A DNA stretch of 64,000 nucleotides from Bradyrhizobium tropiciagri (GTDB lineage: Bacteria > Pseudomonadota > Alphaproteobacteria > Rhizobiales > Xanthobacteraceae), in assembly GCF_001189845.1 (NCBI RefSeq), contig NZ_LFLZ01000003.1, forward strand, positions 1 through 64,000. Reading direction: 5' to 3'. Below are positions 7,803 to 16,615 of this stretch, piece after piece. The position numbers and the translations under genes were made by a program. How positions within the stretch are numbered: position 1 is the stretch's first letter; each line of letters begins with the position of its first letter. The notes under the pieces were generated by a model, which was not told where the DNA came from, ran no database searches, and saw only the letters and a program-made list of their open reading frames with translations.

Positions 7803-9173
7803 TCATCCGTCGTGTGACGCCGAAGCGGATGTGTGTGATGTCGCCGTTGCCGTGCGCAGCGTCTCCGGCATCAACGCGCAGTAGCCGATCAGCCCTGCAC
7901 AAGCGACGGCTGCAAGGAACAGGAATGCCGCGCTGTAGCCGGCGTGGACAATAATGAATCCGGCGACCGCCGTGCTCAGCGCGCCTCCGAGGCCGGTCGC
8001 CGTGGCGATCGCGCCCTGGCTGATGTTGAAATGCCCGGTACCGTGCGTGAGATCGGCGACCACGAGCGGGAACAGCGCGCCGAAGATTCCGGCGCCGATG
8101 CCGTCGAGCAATTGCACCGACACCAGCCAGTACGGGTTGTCCGACAACGGATAGAGCGCGCCGCGGACCGCCAGCACCGCGAGCGCCACAGCGAAGATCG
8201 GCTTGCGACCCCAGACGTCGGCCTTGCGTCCGACCAGCATCGCAACCGGCACCATCACGATCTGGGCCGCGATGATGCAGACCGACATCAGCGACGTGCC
8301 GAGGTTGCGGTTGACCAGCGCGAGCTTCTGGCCGACCAGCGGCAGCATCGCCGCATTGGCAAAATGAAAGATCACGGTCGAGACCGCAAAGATCAGCAGC
8401 GGCTTGCAGGTCAGCAGCACGCGAAAGCCGGATGGCCGGTGATGCGGCGTGCCGTGCGCCTCCGCGGCATCGTCGAGCCCGCGCGCGACCTGGTGGTCGA
8501 TGGCGGCTGATGGGATCGACAGCGTCGCGGCGATGCTGGCGAGCGCCATCGCGGCCAGCAGCCAAAATACGACGACGGGGCCGAACCAGTAGGCGGTGCC
8601 GCCGGCGATCGCCGCGGCCACGGCGTTGCCGGCGTGATTGAACGCCTCGTTGCGGCCGGTCCGTGCCGCGAACGCCTTGGGGCCGACAATGCCGAGCGTC
8701 ACCGCGGCGATCGCCGGCGCGAACACCGAGCCGCTCGCGGCGGCAACCGCCTGGGTCGCGGCGACCAGCGCGAAGTGGTCGAGCAGCGGCAGCAGCAGGC
8801 ACGCGGCGGTGACGGCGACCGCGGCCGCGATCATCAAGGCGCGCTTGGCGCGACTGCCGTCGATCAGGGCACCGGCCGGTGTCTGTGCGACGATTCCCGC
8901 GATCGCGGCGATCGACATTACCGACCCGATCGAGGCCTCGTCCCACTTCCGTTCGGTGAGAAGGTAGATGGCAAGATAGGGGCCGAGCCCGTCCCGTACG
9001 TCGGCGAGGAAGAAGTTCAACGCATCAAGCGCGCGCTCAACGGTCGTCGTCCCGGACGGCTGCAAGTCATACCTCGCGGCGATATTGCGCATCTCAACCC
9101 GCTTGCTCGCGCGGAGTTCCCGCGCAGGTAAAGTGGTGCTGCCATCGGGGGTTTTTGGCTGCGCATGCGTCAT
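7803..9173 (-). CDS. MFS transporter
   Basis: 456 aa with about twelve hydrophobic segments beginning near residue 45 (FFLADVRDGLGPYLAIYLLT) and the loop motif GALIDGSRAKRALM between TM2 and TM3. The second half repeats it at LVGRKADVWGRKPIF. Such permeases of the major facilitator superfamily in rhizobia are usually annotated as multidrug or unknown-substrate exporters; the substrate cannot be told. It is divergent from the TAXI binding protein, with 67 bp between the starts. The N-terminal 30 residues are polar; the start at 9173 is the first ATG. Confidence 0.85.
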   Translation of the reverse strand: MTHAQPKTPDGSTTLPARELRASKRVEMRNIAARYDLQPSGTTTVERALDALNFFLADVRDGLGPYLAIYLLTERKWDEASIGSVMSIAAIAGIVAQTPAGALIDGSRAKRALMIAAAVAVTAACLLLPLLDHFALVAATQAVAAASGSVFAPAIAAVTLGIVGPKAFAARTGRNEAFNHAGNAVAAAIAGGTAYWFGPVVVFWLLAAMALASIAATLSIPSAAIDHQVARGLDDAAEAHGTPHHRPSGFRVLLTCKPLLIFAVSTVIFHFANAAMLPLVGQKLALVNRNLGTSLMSVCIIAAQIVMVPVAMLVGRKADVWGRKPIFAVALAVLAVRGALYPLSDNPYWLVSVQLLDGIGAGIFGALFPLVVADLTHGTGHFNISQGAIATATGLGGALSTAVAGFIIVHAGYSAAFLFLAAVACAGLIGYCALMPETLRTATATSHTSASASHDG

Positions 9174-9240
9174 TTGGATGGGTTGACCCGGCAGGGTTGT
9201 GCGGCCAATTTCCGGCCCGGCTTAGGGGAGAATATTACTC

Positions 9241-10188
9241 ATGAATTCAAGGTTGATGGCTGCTGCGATCGTGGCAGCCAGTGTTTTGGCTGCGCCCGTC
9301 GCGCAGGCCGAGCAGTTCATTAACGTGCTCACCGGCGGCACCTCGGGCGTCTATTATCCGCTCGGCGTCGCGATCGGGAAGATCTACGGCGACAAGATAT
9401 CAGGCGTGAAGACCCAGGTGCAGGCGACCAAGGCCTCGGTGGAGAACCTGGTGCTGCTGCAGCAGGGCCGCGGCGAGATCGCCTTCACGCTCGGCGATTC
9501 GCTGAAGGCGGCCTGGGAAGGCGACACCGAGGCTGGCTTCAAGACCAAGCTCGACAAGCTGCGCACCATCGGCGCGATCTATCCGAACTACATCCAGATC
9601 GTCGCGACCGCCGAAAGCGGCATCAAGACGCTCGCCGATCTCAAGGGCAAGAGCCTGTCGGTCGGCGCGCCGAAATCCGGCACCGAGCTCAACTCGCGCG
9701 CGATCCTCGCGGCCGCCGGCATGAGCTACAAGGACCTCGGCAAGGTCGAGTATCTGCCGTTCGCCGAATCGGTCGACCTGATGAAGAACCGCCAGCTCAA
9801 CGCCACCTTGCAGTCCGCCGGCCTCGGCGTCGCCTCGCTGAAGGACCTCTCGACCTCGAGCGACATCACCGTGGTCGCCGTGCCGAAGGAGACCGTCGAC
9901 AAGATCGGCTCGCCCTTCGTCTCCGTGATCATTCCGGCCAACACCTATACCGGCCAGGACAAGGACGTGCCGACCGCCGCGGTCGTGAACTACCTCGTCA
10001 CCTCCAGCGCGGTGTCGGACGATCTCGCCTATCAGATGACCAAGCTGATCTACGAATCGCTGCCGGAACTCGCCAATGCCCACGCCGCGGGCAAGGAGAT
10101 CAAGCTCGAGGCCGCCGCGACCGGCAGCCCGGTGCCGCTGCATCCCGGCGCAATCCGCTTCTACAAGGAAAAGGGCCTGATCAAGTAA
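9241..10188 (+). CDS. TAXI-family TRAP transporter solute-binding protein
   Basis: 315 aa. A signal peptide (residues 1-23, cleaved at AQA-EQ) is followed by the TAXI hallmark NVLTGGTSGVYYPLGVAIGK, then QVQATKASVENLVLLQQGRGEIAF and SVGAPKSGTELNSRAIL. These periplasmic proteins deliver carboxylates such as glutamate or other organic acids to a fused TRAP permease. The start has GGGGAG upstream. The permease and DUF1850 genes follow on the same strand after a 220-bp gap occupied by a palindromic repeat, so the binding protein may be produced in excess of the permease. Confidence 0.92.
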   Translation: MNSRLMAAAIVAASVLAAPVAQAEQFINVLTGGTSGVYYPLGVAIGKIYGDKISGVKTQVQATKASVENLVLLQQGRGEIAFTLGDSLKAAWEGDTEAGFKTKLDKLRTIGAIYPNYIQIVATAESGIKTLADLKGKSLSVGAPKSGTELNSRAILAAAGMSYKDLGKVEYLPFAESVDLMKNRQLNATLQSAGLGVASLKDLSTSSDITVVAVPKETVDKIGSPFVSVIIPANTYTGQDKDVPTAAVVNYLVTSSAVSDDLAYQMTKLIYESLPELANAHAAGKEIKLEAAATGSPVPLHPGAIRFYKEKGLIK

Positions 10189-10209
10189 GGCCTCGACATT
10201 CGCCTCCTG

Positions 10210-10330
10210 CCGTCATTGCGAGGAGCGAAGCGACGAAGCAATCCATGTCTCCGCTTGTGGCGTGATGGATTGCTTCGCGGAGCCTGTCATCGGGCGCGCG
10301 TTCGCGCGACCCGTTGGCTCGCAATGACGG
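10210..10330. repeat. Interspersed palindromic repeat, GTCATTGCGAGGAGCG family (copy 2)
   Basis: Same architecture as the copy at 252-374: outer arms CCGTCATTGCGAGGAGCG and CGCAATGACGG, inner stem GAAGCAATCCAT/ATGGATTGCTTC. It is inserted between the binding-protein and permease genes of the TRAP system, where it could form a large mRNA hairpin. Confidence 0.85.
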
Positions 10331-10409
10331 GCGCGCTTTTCCTGACGCGGCTTTTGGTGGGCGGGTTCTATAGATATAAGCGTCGCGGGCACGGCGGGGG
10401 ACCATTTCA

Positions 10410-12518
10410 ATGCAGCAGCAGATTGCGGGCGAAGAGCCCATCAAGGTTGAATTCGACAATTTCGAACATGGCTTTCCGGAAGGCTTCGGCCCGGGCGCAT
10501 GGGGGCATCTGGCCTACGCCATCGGTCTCGCCTTTGCGGTGTTCCAGCTCTATGTCGCGGCGTTCAACTATTTGCCGAGCCAGGTGGTGCGCGGCGTCCA
10601 TGTCGGCTTCCTGATCCTCCTGACCTTCGGCCTGATCGGCAATTTCACCGCGAAAACCGATTTCGGCCGCGCGGTGAGCTGGATCGTCGGCGCCGCCGGC
10701 TTCCTCTGCGGGCTCTACCAGTGGATTTTCTATGCCGATTTGATCGCCCGCGACGGCGATCCGACCAACATGGACCTTGCGGTCGGCACGCTGCTCGCGA
10801 TCCTGATCTTCGAGGGCACGCGGCGGCTGATGGGCGCGGCGCTGCCGCTGATGTGCGGCGCCTGTCTGCTCTACTGGTTCTTCGGGCAGTATCTGCCGTC
10901 GCCGTTCAACCATCGTGGCTATGATTTCGACCAGATCGTCACCCATCTCTCGTTCGGCACCGAAGGCTTCTACGGCGTGCCGATCTACGTCTCGGCGACG
11001 TACATCTTCCTGTTCATCCTGTTCGGCTCGTTCCTGGAGCGCGCCGGCATGATCCAACTCTTCACCGACGTCTCGCTCGGCCTGTTCGGCCGCACCCGCG
11101 GCGGCCCGGCCAAGGTCGCGGTGTTCGCCTCGGGCATGATGGGCACGATCTCCGGCTCGGGCGTCGCCAACGTCGTCACCGTCGGCCAGTTCACGATTCC
11201 CCTGATGATCAAGTTCGGCTATCGCCGCGCGTTTGCCGCCGGCGTCGAGGCCACCGCCTCGATGGGCGGCCAGATCATGCCGCCGGTGATGGGCGCGGTC
11301 GCCTTCATCATGGCGGAGACGCTCGGCGTTGCCTATTCGGAGATCGTCAAGGCGGCGGTGATCCCGGCGATCCTGTATTTCGCCTCGGCGTTCTGGATGG
11401 TGCATCTGGAAGCCGGCAAGCATGGCCTCGTCGGCATGAAGCGCTCGGAGATCCCGAGCGCCTGGAAGGCGCTGGTGGCACGCTGGTACCTGGTGTTGCC
11501 GCTCGCCGCTTTGGTCTACATGCTGTTCGAAGGCTTCACGCCGCTCTATGCCGGCAGCATGGGGCTCGCGCTGACGGTGGCGCTGATCCTCGGTGCCAGC
11601 ATCACGCTCGGCTTCTCCAACACCGTCGTGCGCTACGTGTTCTGGATCGGCCTTGCGCTGGTGGTTGCGGCGGTGTCGCGCCACGGGCTCGAGATCGTGC
11701 CGGTTGCCAGCGTCGTCGCCGGTCTGATCGTGATCGCGGCGATCACGCGCGGCGGCCGGGCCACGCTCAGGGCCTGCCGCGACTCGCTCGCCGACAGCGC
11801 CAAGTCGGCGTTGACCGTCGGCATGGCCTGCGCGATCGTCGGCACCATCATCGGCATGATGACGCAGACCGGCGTCGGTACCATCTTCGGCAGCTGGATC
11901 ATCGGGCTCGGCGCCAAGAGCCTGTTCCTGGCGCTGATCATGACCATGCTGCTGTCGATCCTGCTCGGCACCGGCATTCCGACGATCCCGACCTACATCA
12001 TCACCGCAGCGCTGGCGGCGCCTGCGCTGGCCAAGCTCGGCGTGCCGCTGATCGCAAGCCACATGTTCGCGTTCTACTACGGCATCATGGCCGACCTCTC
12101 GCCGCCGGTGGCGCTCGCCGCACTCGCGGCAGCGCCGATCGCCAGGGAGAATCCGGACAAGATCGGCTGGGAGGCGATGCGGATCGCGCTCGCCGGCTAC
12201 GTCATTCCCTTCATCTTCGTCTATTCGCCGGCGCTGATGCTGCAGACCAACGACCCGATGGCCGCCCAGCTCGGCTTCTACGGCGCGGTGGCGCTGGCGA
12301 CCTTCAAGGCGCTGGTGGCGATCGGGCTGTTCGGCATCGTCGCGATCGGCTTCCTGTTCACGCGGCTGAGCTTGATCGAGATCGCGGTTGCGTTCGGCGC
12401 CGCGCTCTGCCTGCTCGGCGATTTCCGCTTCTCGGATACGGCGGGCTTCACGCTCGCCGCAGCCGTCGTGCTGTGGCAGTGGCGGCAGCGCCCGCGCGAT
12501 GCGGTGGCGGCGGCTTGA
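10410..12518 (+). CDS. TRAP transporter fused permease (DctQM-type, TAXI system)
   Basis: 702 aa integral membrane protein. The N-terminal part (about residues 30-200) corresponds to the small DctQ subunit and the rest to DctM, fused as usual in TAXI systems. Typical DctM segments are visible: GMMGTISGSGVANVVTVGQF, ATASMGGQIMPPVMGAVAFI, GTGIPTIPTYIITAALAAPAL and YYGIMADLSPPVALAA. It uses the Na+ or proton gradient for uptake of the solute delivered by the 9241-10188 protein. GGGGGA precedes the ATG. The stop overlaps the TTG start of the DUF1850 gene, indicating coupling. Confidence 0.93.
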   Translation: MQQQIAGEEPIKVEFDNFEHGFPEGFGPGAWGHLAYAIGLAFAVFQLYVAAFNYLPSQVVRGVHVGFLILLTFGLIGNFTAKTDFGRAVSWIVGAAGFLCGLYQWIFYADLIARDGDPTNMDLAVGTLLAILIFEGTRRLMGAALPLMCGACLLYWFFGQYLPSPFNHRGYDFDQIVTHLSFGTEGFYGVPIYVSATYIFLFILFGSFLERAGMIQLFTDVSLGLFGRTRGGPAKVAVFASGMMGTISGSGVANVVTVGQFTIPLMIKFGYRRAFAAGVEATASMGGQIMPPVMGAVAFIMAETLGVAYSEIVKAAVIPAILYFASAFWMVHLEAGKHGLVGMKRSEIPSAWKALVARWYLVLPLAALVYMLFEGFTPLYAGSMGLALTVALILGASITLGFSNTVVRYVFWIGLALVVAAVSRHGLEIVPVASVVAGLIVIAAITRGGRATLRACRDSLADSAKSALTVGMACAIVGTIIGMMTQTGVGTIFGSWIIGLGAKSLFLALIMTMLLSILLGTGIPTIPTYIITAALAAPALAKLGVPLIASHMFAFYYGIMADLSPPVALAALAAAPIARENPDKIGWEAMRIALAGYVIPFIFVYSPALMLQTNDPMAAQLGFYGAVALATFKALVAIGLFGIVAIGFLFTRLSLIEIAVAFGAALCLLGDFRFSDTAGFTLAAAVVLWQWRQRPRDAVAAA

Positions 12519-12892
12519 GCCTCTGCCTTGCATCCGCCGGTGTCGTGAAGACGCTGCAGGTCGCAGCCTTCACGCTCGCCTGGACGCATTCGATCGAGAA
12601 GACCACCTGGCGGGAAGACTGGCAGGTCACGCCGGCGGGGCTGACGCTGCAACAGGCGCGCATCAAGGGCACCGGCGCCGGCATGGAGCCGACGCCGGAG
12701 GCGCGCCTCGTCGATGGCTGGTTTCAATGGTCGCCACAGCCTGTGCCACGGCCGGAGGTCGTGCTCGGCAATTCCGGCGCGGCGGGCGAATGGCATCTGT
12801 GCCACGCGGGACGCTGCCAGACGCTATCGGAGATTTTCGGACATCCGATCGGTGCTAATGTCACGACGATGAGTGTGTGTAAGAATCCGTAG
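12515..12892 (+). CDS. DUF1850 protein of the TRAP-TAXI system
   Basis: 125 aa. DUF1850 proteins are a standard third gene of TAXI-TRAP operons. Family-like segments here are SLCLASAGVVKTLQVAAFTLAW, THSIEKTTWREDWQV and ARIKGTGAGMEPTPEARLVDG. I chose the TTG at 12515, which overlaps the permease stop (TTGA), because the protein then begins with the usual SLCL-A-G-VKTL segment; a GTG at 12473 would add 14 unlikely residues. Molecular role unknown, presumed periplasmic or membrane-associated accessory of the transporter. Confidence 0.85.
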   Translation: MSLCLASAGVVKTLQVAAFTLAWTHSIEKTTWREDWQVTPAGLTLQQARIKGTGAGMEPTPEARLVDGWFQWSPQPVPRPEVVLGNSGAAGEWHLCHAGRCQTLSEIFGHPIGANVTTMSVCKNP

Positions 12893-12956
12893 CCCGCATG
12901 AGCGGAGCGATATGCGGGGACACTGTCCCGGATATCGCTGCGCTCATCCGGGCTAC
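12889..12956. repeat. Palindromic repeat, GTAGCCCG...CGGGCTAC
   Basis: GTAGCCCGCATGAGCGGAGCGATATGCGGG is matched on the opposite side by CCCGGATATCGCTGCGCTCATCCGGGCTAC, giving an imperfect stem of about 28 bp with a short loop. It lies directly after the DUF1850 stop and before the SDR gene. Intergenic palindromes of this type are common in Bradyrhizobium; it may also act as a terminator for the TRAP operon. Confidence 0.75.
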
Positions 12957-12983
12957 AATGACAACAACAACGGAGAACAGGCG

Positions 12984-13790
12984 ATGGATCGGCTCAAGGG
13001 CAAGGTTGCGATGGTGGTCGGTGCGGGCTCGATCGGGCCCGGCTGGGGCAATGGCAAGGCGACCGCCGTCACCTTCGCGCGCGAGGGCGCCAGCGTGTTC
13101 TGCGTTGATCGCAACGGTGCCGCAGCCGAGGAGACGGTCAAGATCATCACCGAGGAGGGCGGCAAGGCTGTCGCATTCACCGCCGATGTCTCGCGCGCCG
13201 CCGAGGTCGAGGCGATGGTCGCGGCCTGCCTGAAGGCCTATGGCCGCATCGACGTGCTCGACAACAATGTCGGCATCGCCGAGGTCGGCAGCGTGGTGGA
13301 AGTGGCGGAGCCGGAGTGGGACCGCGTCTTCGCGGTCAACCTCAAGAGCGCCTATCTGTCGATGAAGCACGTCATTCCGGTCATGATCAAGCAGGGCGGC
13401 GGCTCGATCATCAACATCTCCTCGATCGCCTCGATCCGCCATGTCGGCATTTCCTATGTCAGCTACAATGCGAGTAAGGCGGCGATGAACCAGATGACGC
13501 GCTCGACCGCGGTCGAGTTCGCCTCCAAGCATGTCCGCGTCAACGCGATCCTGCCAGGGCTGATGAAGACGCCGATGGTCGCGCATTCGGCCGGGCTCGC
13601 GCAAAGCTACGCCAAGGGCGATGTCGAGGCGATGTGGCGCGCCCGCGACGCGCAGGTGCCGATGGGTCACATGGGCGATGCCTGGGATGTCGCCAACGCC
13701 GCGCTGTTCTTGGCGTCGGACGAATCGAAATACGTCACCGGCATCGAGCTCGTGGTCGACGGCGGCATCACCTCCAAATCTGGTGCATGA
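12984..13790 (+). CDS. SDR family oxidoreductase
   Basis: 268 aa classical short-chain dehydrogenase. The cofactor loop is GAGSIGPG (residues 13-20), followed by DNNVG, the catalytic Ser in NISSIAS (about 147) and the Tyr161-x3-Lys165 motif (YNASK), with the C-terminal signature LASDESKYVTGIELVVDGG. NAD is suggested by Asp42 at the end of the second strand (CVDRN). Substrate unknown. The start at 12984 follows GGAGAACAG. It stands alone between two repeats. Confidence 0.93.
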   Translation: MDRLKGKVAMVVGAGSIGPGWGNGKATAVTFAREGASVFCVDRNGAAAEETVKIITEEGGKAVAFTADVSRAAEVEAMVAACLKAYGRIDVLDNNVGIAEVGSVVEVAEPEWDRVFAVNLKSAYLSMKHVIPVMIKQGGGSIINISSIASIRHVGISYVSYNASKAAMNQMTRSTAVEFASKHVRVNAILPGLMKTPMVAHSAGLAQSYAKGDVEAMWRARDAQVPMGHMGDAWDVANAALFLASDESKYVTGIELVVDGGITSKSGA

Positions 13791-13821
13791 AGTCGGGCGC
13801 CTGAGCAGCGGCCTTCGCTTT

Positions 13822-13991
13822 ACCTCGCCCCGCGTGCGGGGAGAGGTCGGAATGCATCGCTAGATGCATTCCGGGTGAGGGGGAGTCTCCGCAAATGCCG
13901 CTATCGCCGGTTTCGCGGAGACAGCCCCTCACCCCAACCCTCTAAGAGCAAGCTTCGCTTGTCTCGACCCCGTAAAGAACGGGGAGAGGGA
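13822..13991. repeat. Palindromic repeats of the CCTCGCCCC...GGGTGAGG type
   Basis: The first hairpin contains GGAATGCATC and GATGCATTCC around CGCTA, nested in CTCGCCCCGCGTGCGGGGAGAG and GGGTGAGGGG. A second part around 13923-13991 has CCCCTCACCCCAACCCTCTAAG and GACCCCGTAAAGAACGGGGAGAGGG. The related CACCTCTCCC/GGGAGAGGTG element at 34469-34589 shares this arrangement. The gap to 14037 holds no gene. Confidence 0.65.
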
Positions 13992-14036
13992 GCGCAGTGC
14001 CGTCGCGGCGGCTATTCATCCCGACCTCATCACGCG

Positions 14037-15581
14037 CTACGCTTCGACGCTGAGCTCGGCGCGGTCGAGCTCTTCCTCGACCAGATGGAAGGCGTCGTCG
14101 CCGATGGTCTCGGTGCGGCGCAGCTTGAGCAGCGCCTGACGCGCTGCCGCGATGGCGCGGCGCCGCAGCGGATCGGCCGGCAGCTCGCGCGAGGTGAGCC
14201 CGCCGTCGGGGTCGTTTTCTGCGCGCATGAGTACCGCGCGGTATTCGAGCCGCAGGATCTCGGCCTCTTCCGATGGGTCCGCTTCGATCTCGTCGAGCGC
14301 CGCGCGAAACGCGACGCTTCGGGCGTGTGCGGCCTCGCGCCCGACCGGATCGTCGTCAGCGAAATTCAGCGCCAGGATCAGCGGCCGCAAGGTCAGGCCC
14401 TGGATCACCAGTGAGCCGAGCACCACGGCGAACGCGGTCAGCAGGATCAGGTCGCGATACGGAAACCATTCAGGCAGCGCGAACGCGGCCGCCAATGTGA
14501 CGATGCCGCGCATGCCGCACCAGGACACGATGAAGCCGCGCTTCAGGGTCGGCACCGCGTCCACCACATGGGCGGGCAGCCAATGGCGCGCCTTCAGCGT
14601 GCGCAATAGCGCGCCGTAGGGCATCACCCAGAGGATGCGGGCGAGGATCACGACGGCGAGGATCGCGGCGGCGAAGCTGCAATATTTCCACCGCACCTCG
14701 GCGTCGAGCTCGGACCAGATCGGGCGCAGTTGCAGGCCGATCAGCATGAAGGCGAGCACGTTGAGCACGAACACGACGGTCTCCCACACCGCATAGGACG
14801 ACACGCGCAGCCGCGCCGAGGTGCGGGCCGGCGCGGTGCGGGCGATGGTGATCGCATAGGCGATGATGGTGAGGATGCCGGACAGGCCGAGATGCTCGGC
14901 GACGATCCACACCATGAAGGTGCCGCCGAATTGCGTGATGATCGCGCTCGGCGCCTCGGTGATGCGGCGGGTGATCATCATCCAGACCTGCGCGAACAGA
15001 TAGCCTGCGGCGAGGCTGCCGAGCAGCGCGATCGTGATCGACGGCACGAATTCGCGGATCTTCATGTGCTCGGCGGCGACCAGGCCGACCGCGACGCGAT
15101 AGATCAACAGCGAGGTCGCATCGTTGAGCAGGCTTTCGCCTTCGAGGATCTTCTGGATCCGGTAGGGCAGGCTGACTTGGCGCAGGATCGCGGTGGCCGC
15201 AGCCGCGTCCGGCGGCGCCACGATGGCGCCGAGCGCGATCGCGACCGCCCAGGGCATGTCCGGGCGCAGCCAATGCGCGACCACGGCGACCGCTGCCGTG
15301 GTGACGCCGACCGCGACCACGACCAGCGTCGAGACCGGCAGCCAGTTGTTGCGCAGATCGCGCAGCGAGGTGTCGAAGGCGGCATCGAGCAGCACTGGTG
15401 CCACGAACAGCGCCAGCGCCAGCTTCGGTTCCAGGGCCCAGGTTGGCGCCCACGGCAGCAGGGTCAGCAGCACGCCGCCGAGCGCAAGGAAGGTCGGGTA
15501 GGGCACCTTGATCCGCCGCGCCAGCGCCGACAGCGCCACCGCTGCGAGCAACAGGCCGATGATCCATTCGAATGTCAGCAA
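14037..15581 (-). CDS. CPA1 family Na+/H+ antiporter
   Basis: About 514 aa, with 12 hydrophobic segments and a cytoplasmic helical tail of about 110 residues. Family signatures include GVLLTLLPWAPTWALEPKLALALFVAPVLLDAAFD, the ion-site stretch GAIVAPPDAAAATAIL, LEGESLLNDATSLLIYRVAVG, and SWCGMRGIVTLAAAFALP. It exchanges Na+ or K+ for protons in the inner membrane. The TTG at 15581 gives MLTFEWIIGLLLAAVAL with GGGGG upstream. A TTG at 15638 would add 19 residues without hydrophobic character. It is divergent from the TPR/LprI gene. Confidence 0.9.
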   Translation of the reverse strand: MLTFEWIIGLLLAAVALSALARRIKVPYPTFLALGGVLLTLLPWAPTWALEPKLALALFVAPVLLDAAFDTSLRDLRNNWLPVSTLVVVAVGVTTAAVAVVAHWLRPDMPWAVAIALGAIVAPPDAAAATAILRQVSLPYRIQKILEGESLLNDATSLLIYRVAVGLVAAEHMKIREFVPSITIALLGSLAAGYLFAQVWMMITRRITEAPSAIITQFGGTFMVWIVAEHLGLSGILTIIAYAITIARTAPARTSARLRVSSYAVWETVVFVLNVLAFMLIGLQLRPIWSELDAEVRWKYCSFAAAILAVVILARILWVMPYGALLRTLKARHWLPAHVVDAVPTLKRGFIVSWCGMRGIVTLAAAFALPEWFPYRDLILLTAFAVVLGSLVIQGLTLRPLILALNFADDDPVGREAAHARSVAFRAALDEIEADPSEEAEILRLEYRAVLMRAENDPDGGLTSRELPADPLRRRAIAAARQALLKLRRTETIGDDAFHLVEEELDRAELSVEA

Positions 15582-15728
15582 GGCGAACCCCCAAGGTGCG
15601 GCTGCAGATGCGGCTCGAAGTGCCGCCGATCGTCGCAATTGACGTATAATCCAGCGTGTGGTTTTGCGGCAAATGGCACCGGTCGAAGTCGGAGGCCGGT
15701 GGTACAGGCGTGGGATGTCTTGTCGGTG

Positions 15729-16505
15729 ATGGGAATGCGACGCAACACTCGAAATCTGGCTGTGGCGCTGCTGTGCGTTTGCCTGTCAGGCGTGCTGACT
15801 TCAGGCGGTGCACGCGCGACCAGCAGCGAACCCGGCAAGGATGTGCAGGCCGATGCCGGGCCCTGCGTTGCCGCCGCTGCGGCGACGGATGACGACAAGA
15901 TCATCGAGGTCTGCGGCGCGCTGATCGACAACGAGAAGGCGGCCAAGCCCGATCGCGTCAAGGCCCTGCTGGCGCGTGCGAGCGCCTATGACCGCAAGCA
16001 GCTGATCGACCGCGCGATCGCGGACTACGACACCGTGCTCCGGCTCGATCCATCGCTTGCGGACGCGCACAATGCCCGCGGCGAGCTGTGGCGGCGCAAG
16101 GGCGACCGGCCGAAGGCGATCATGGATTTCGGCGCCGCCGTCAAGCTCGACCCGAACCATGCCGCCGCCAAGGCCAATTACAAATCGCTGTCGCTGGAGC
16201 TGGAGCGGATCGGCGCGATGATGGCGGTCGCCGGCAAGCCGAGCTTCGATTGCCGCAAGGCGCGCCGGCCGGTCGAGAAGGCGATCTGCGGCAATCCCGC
16301 GCTCGCCGATCTCGACCGCGAGATCGGCGCGTCGACCTTTCGCGCGGTGCGCGAGGCCGGGGATGCGCGCCAGGCGCGCGAGCTGCAGCGCGCGCAGGAC
16401 GATTTCATCGCCCGCCGCAATGCCGAATTCGGCAAGCCGGGCTACGACCTGCAAAAGGCGATGCGCGAGCGGCTGCAGCAGATCAACGGGGTCGACGGTT
16501 ATTAG
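15729..16505 (+). CDS. Secreted TPR protein with LprI-like C-terminal domain
   Basis: 258 aa. The signal peptide is residues 1-33 (NLAVALLCVCLSGVLTSGG). Two TPR units follow, about residues 85-155 (AIADYDTVLRLDPSLADAHNARGELWRRKGD and AIMDFGAAVKLDPNHAAAKANY). The C-terminal region FDCRKARRPVEKAICGNPALADLDREIG matches the DUF1311/LprI-type pattern, a family linked to lysozyme inhibition. Periplasmic; exact role unknown. ATG 15729 was chosen; GTG 15726 and ATG 15735 are adjacent alternatives. Confidence 0.8.
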   Translation: MGMRRNTRNLAVALLCVCLSGVLTSGGARATSSEPGKDVQADAGPCVAAAAATDDDKIIEVCGALIDNEKAAKPDRVKALLARASAYDRKQLIDRAIADYDTVLRLDPSLADAHNARGELWRRKGDRPKAIMDFGAAVKLDPNHAAAKANYKSLSLELERIGAMMAVAGKPSFDCRKARRPVEKAICGNPALADLDREIGASTFRAVREAGDARQARELQRAQDDFIARRNAEFGKPGYDLQKAMRERLQQINGVDGY

Positions 16506-16615
16506 CCGGCCCCAGATGATCCGGCCGAAGGTCGGGGTCATTTCGGCTTGAAACCGCGCCGCTTCCCGTGACAATGGTCGGCAAATGACGCGCGACCGCG
16601 CGAGGGAGAAACGCA

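Noticed and set aside
10407..12533. A very long open frame on the minus strand opposite the TRAP permease
   Set aside because: It is an antisense shadow caused by high GC at third positions; the translation is rich in Arg, His, Asp and Gly and has no domain, while the plus strand encodes a clear permease.
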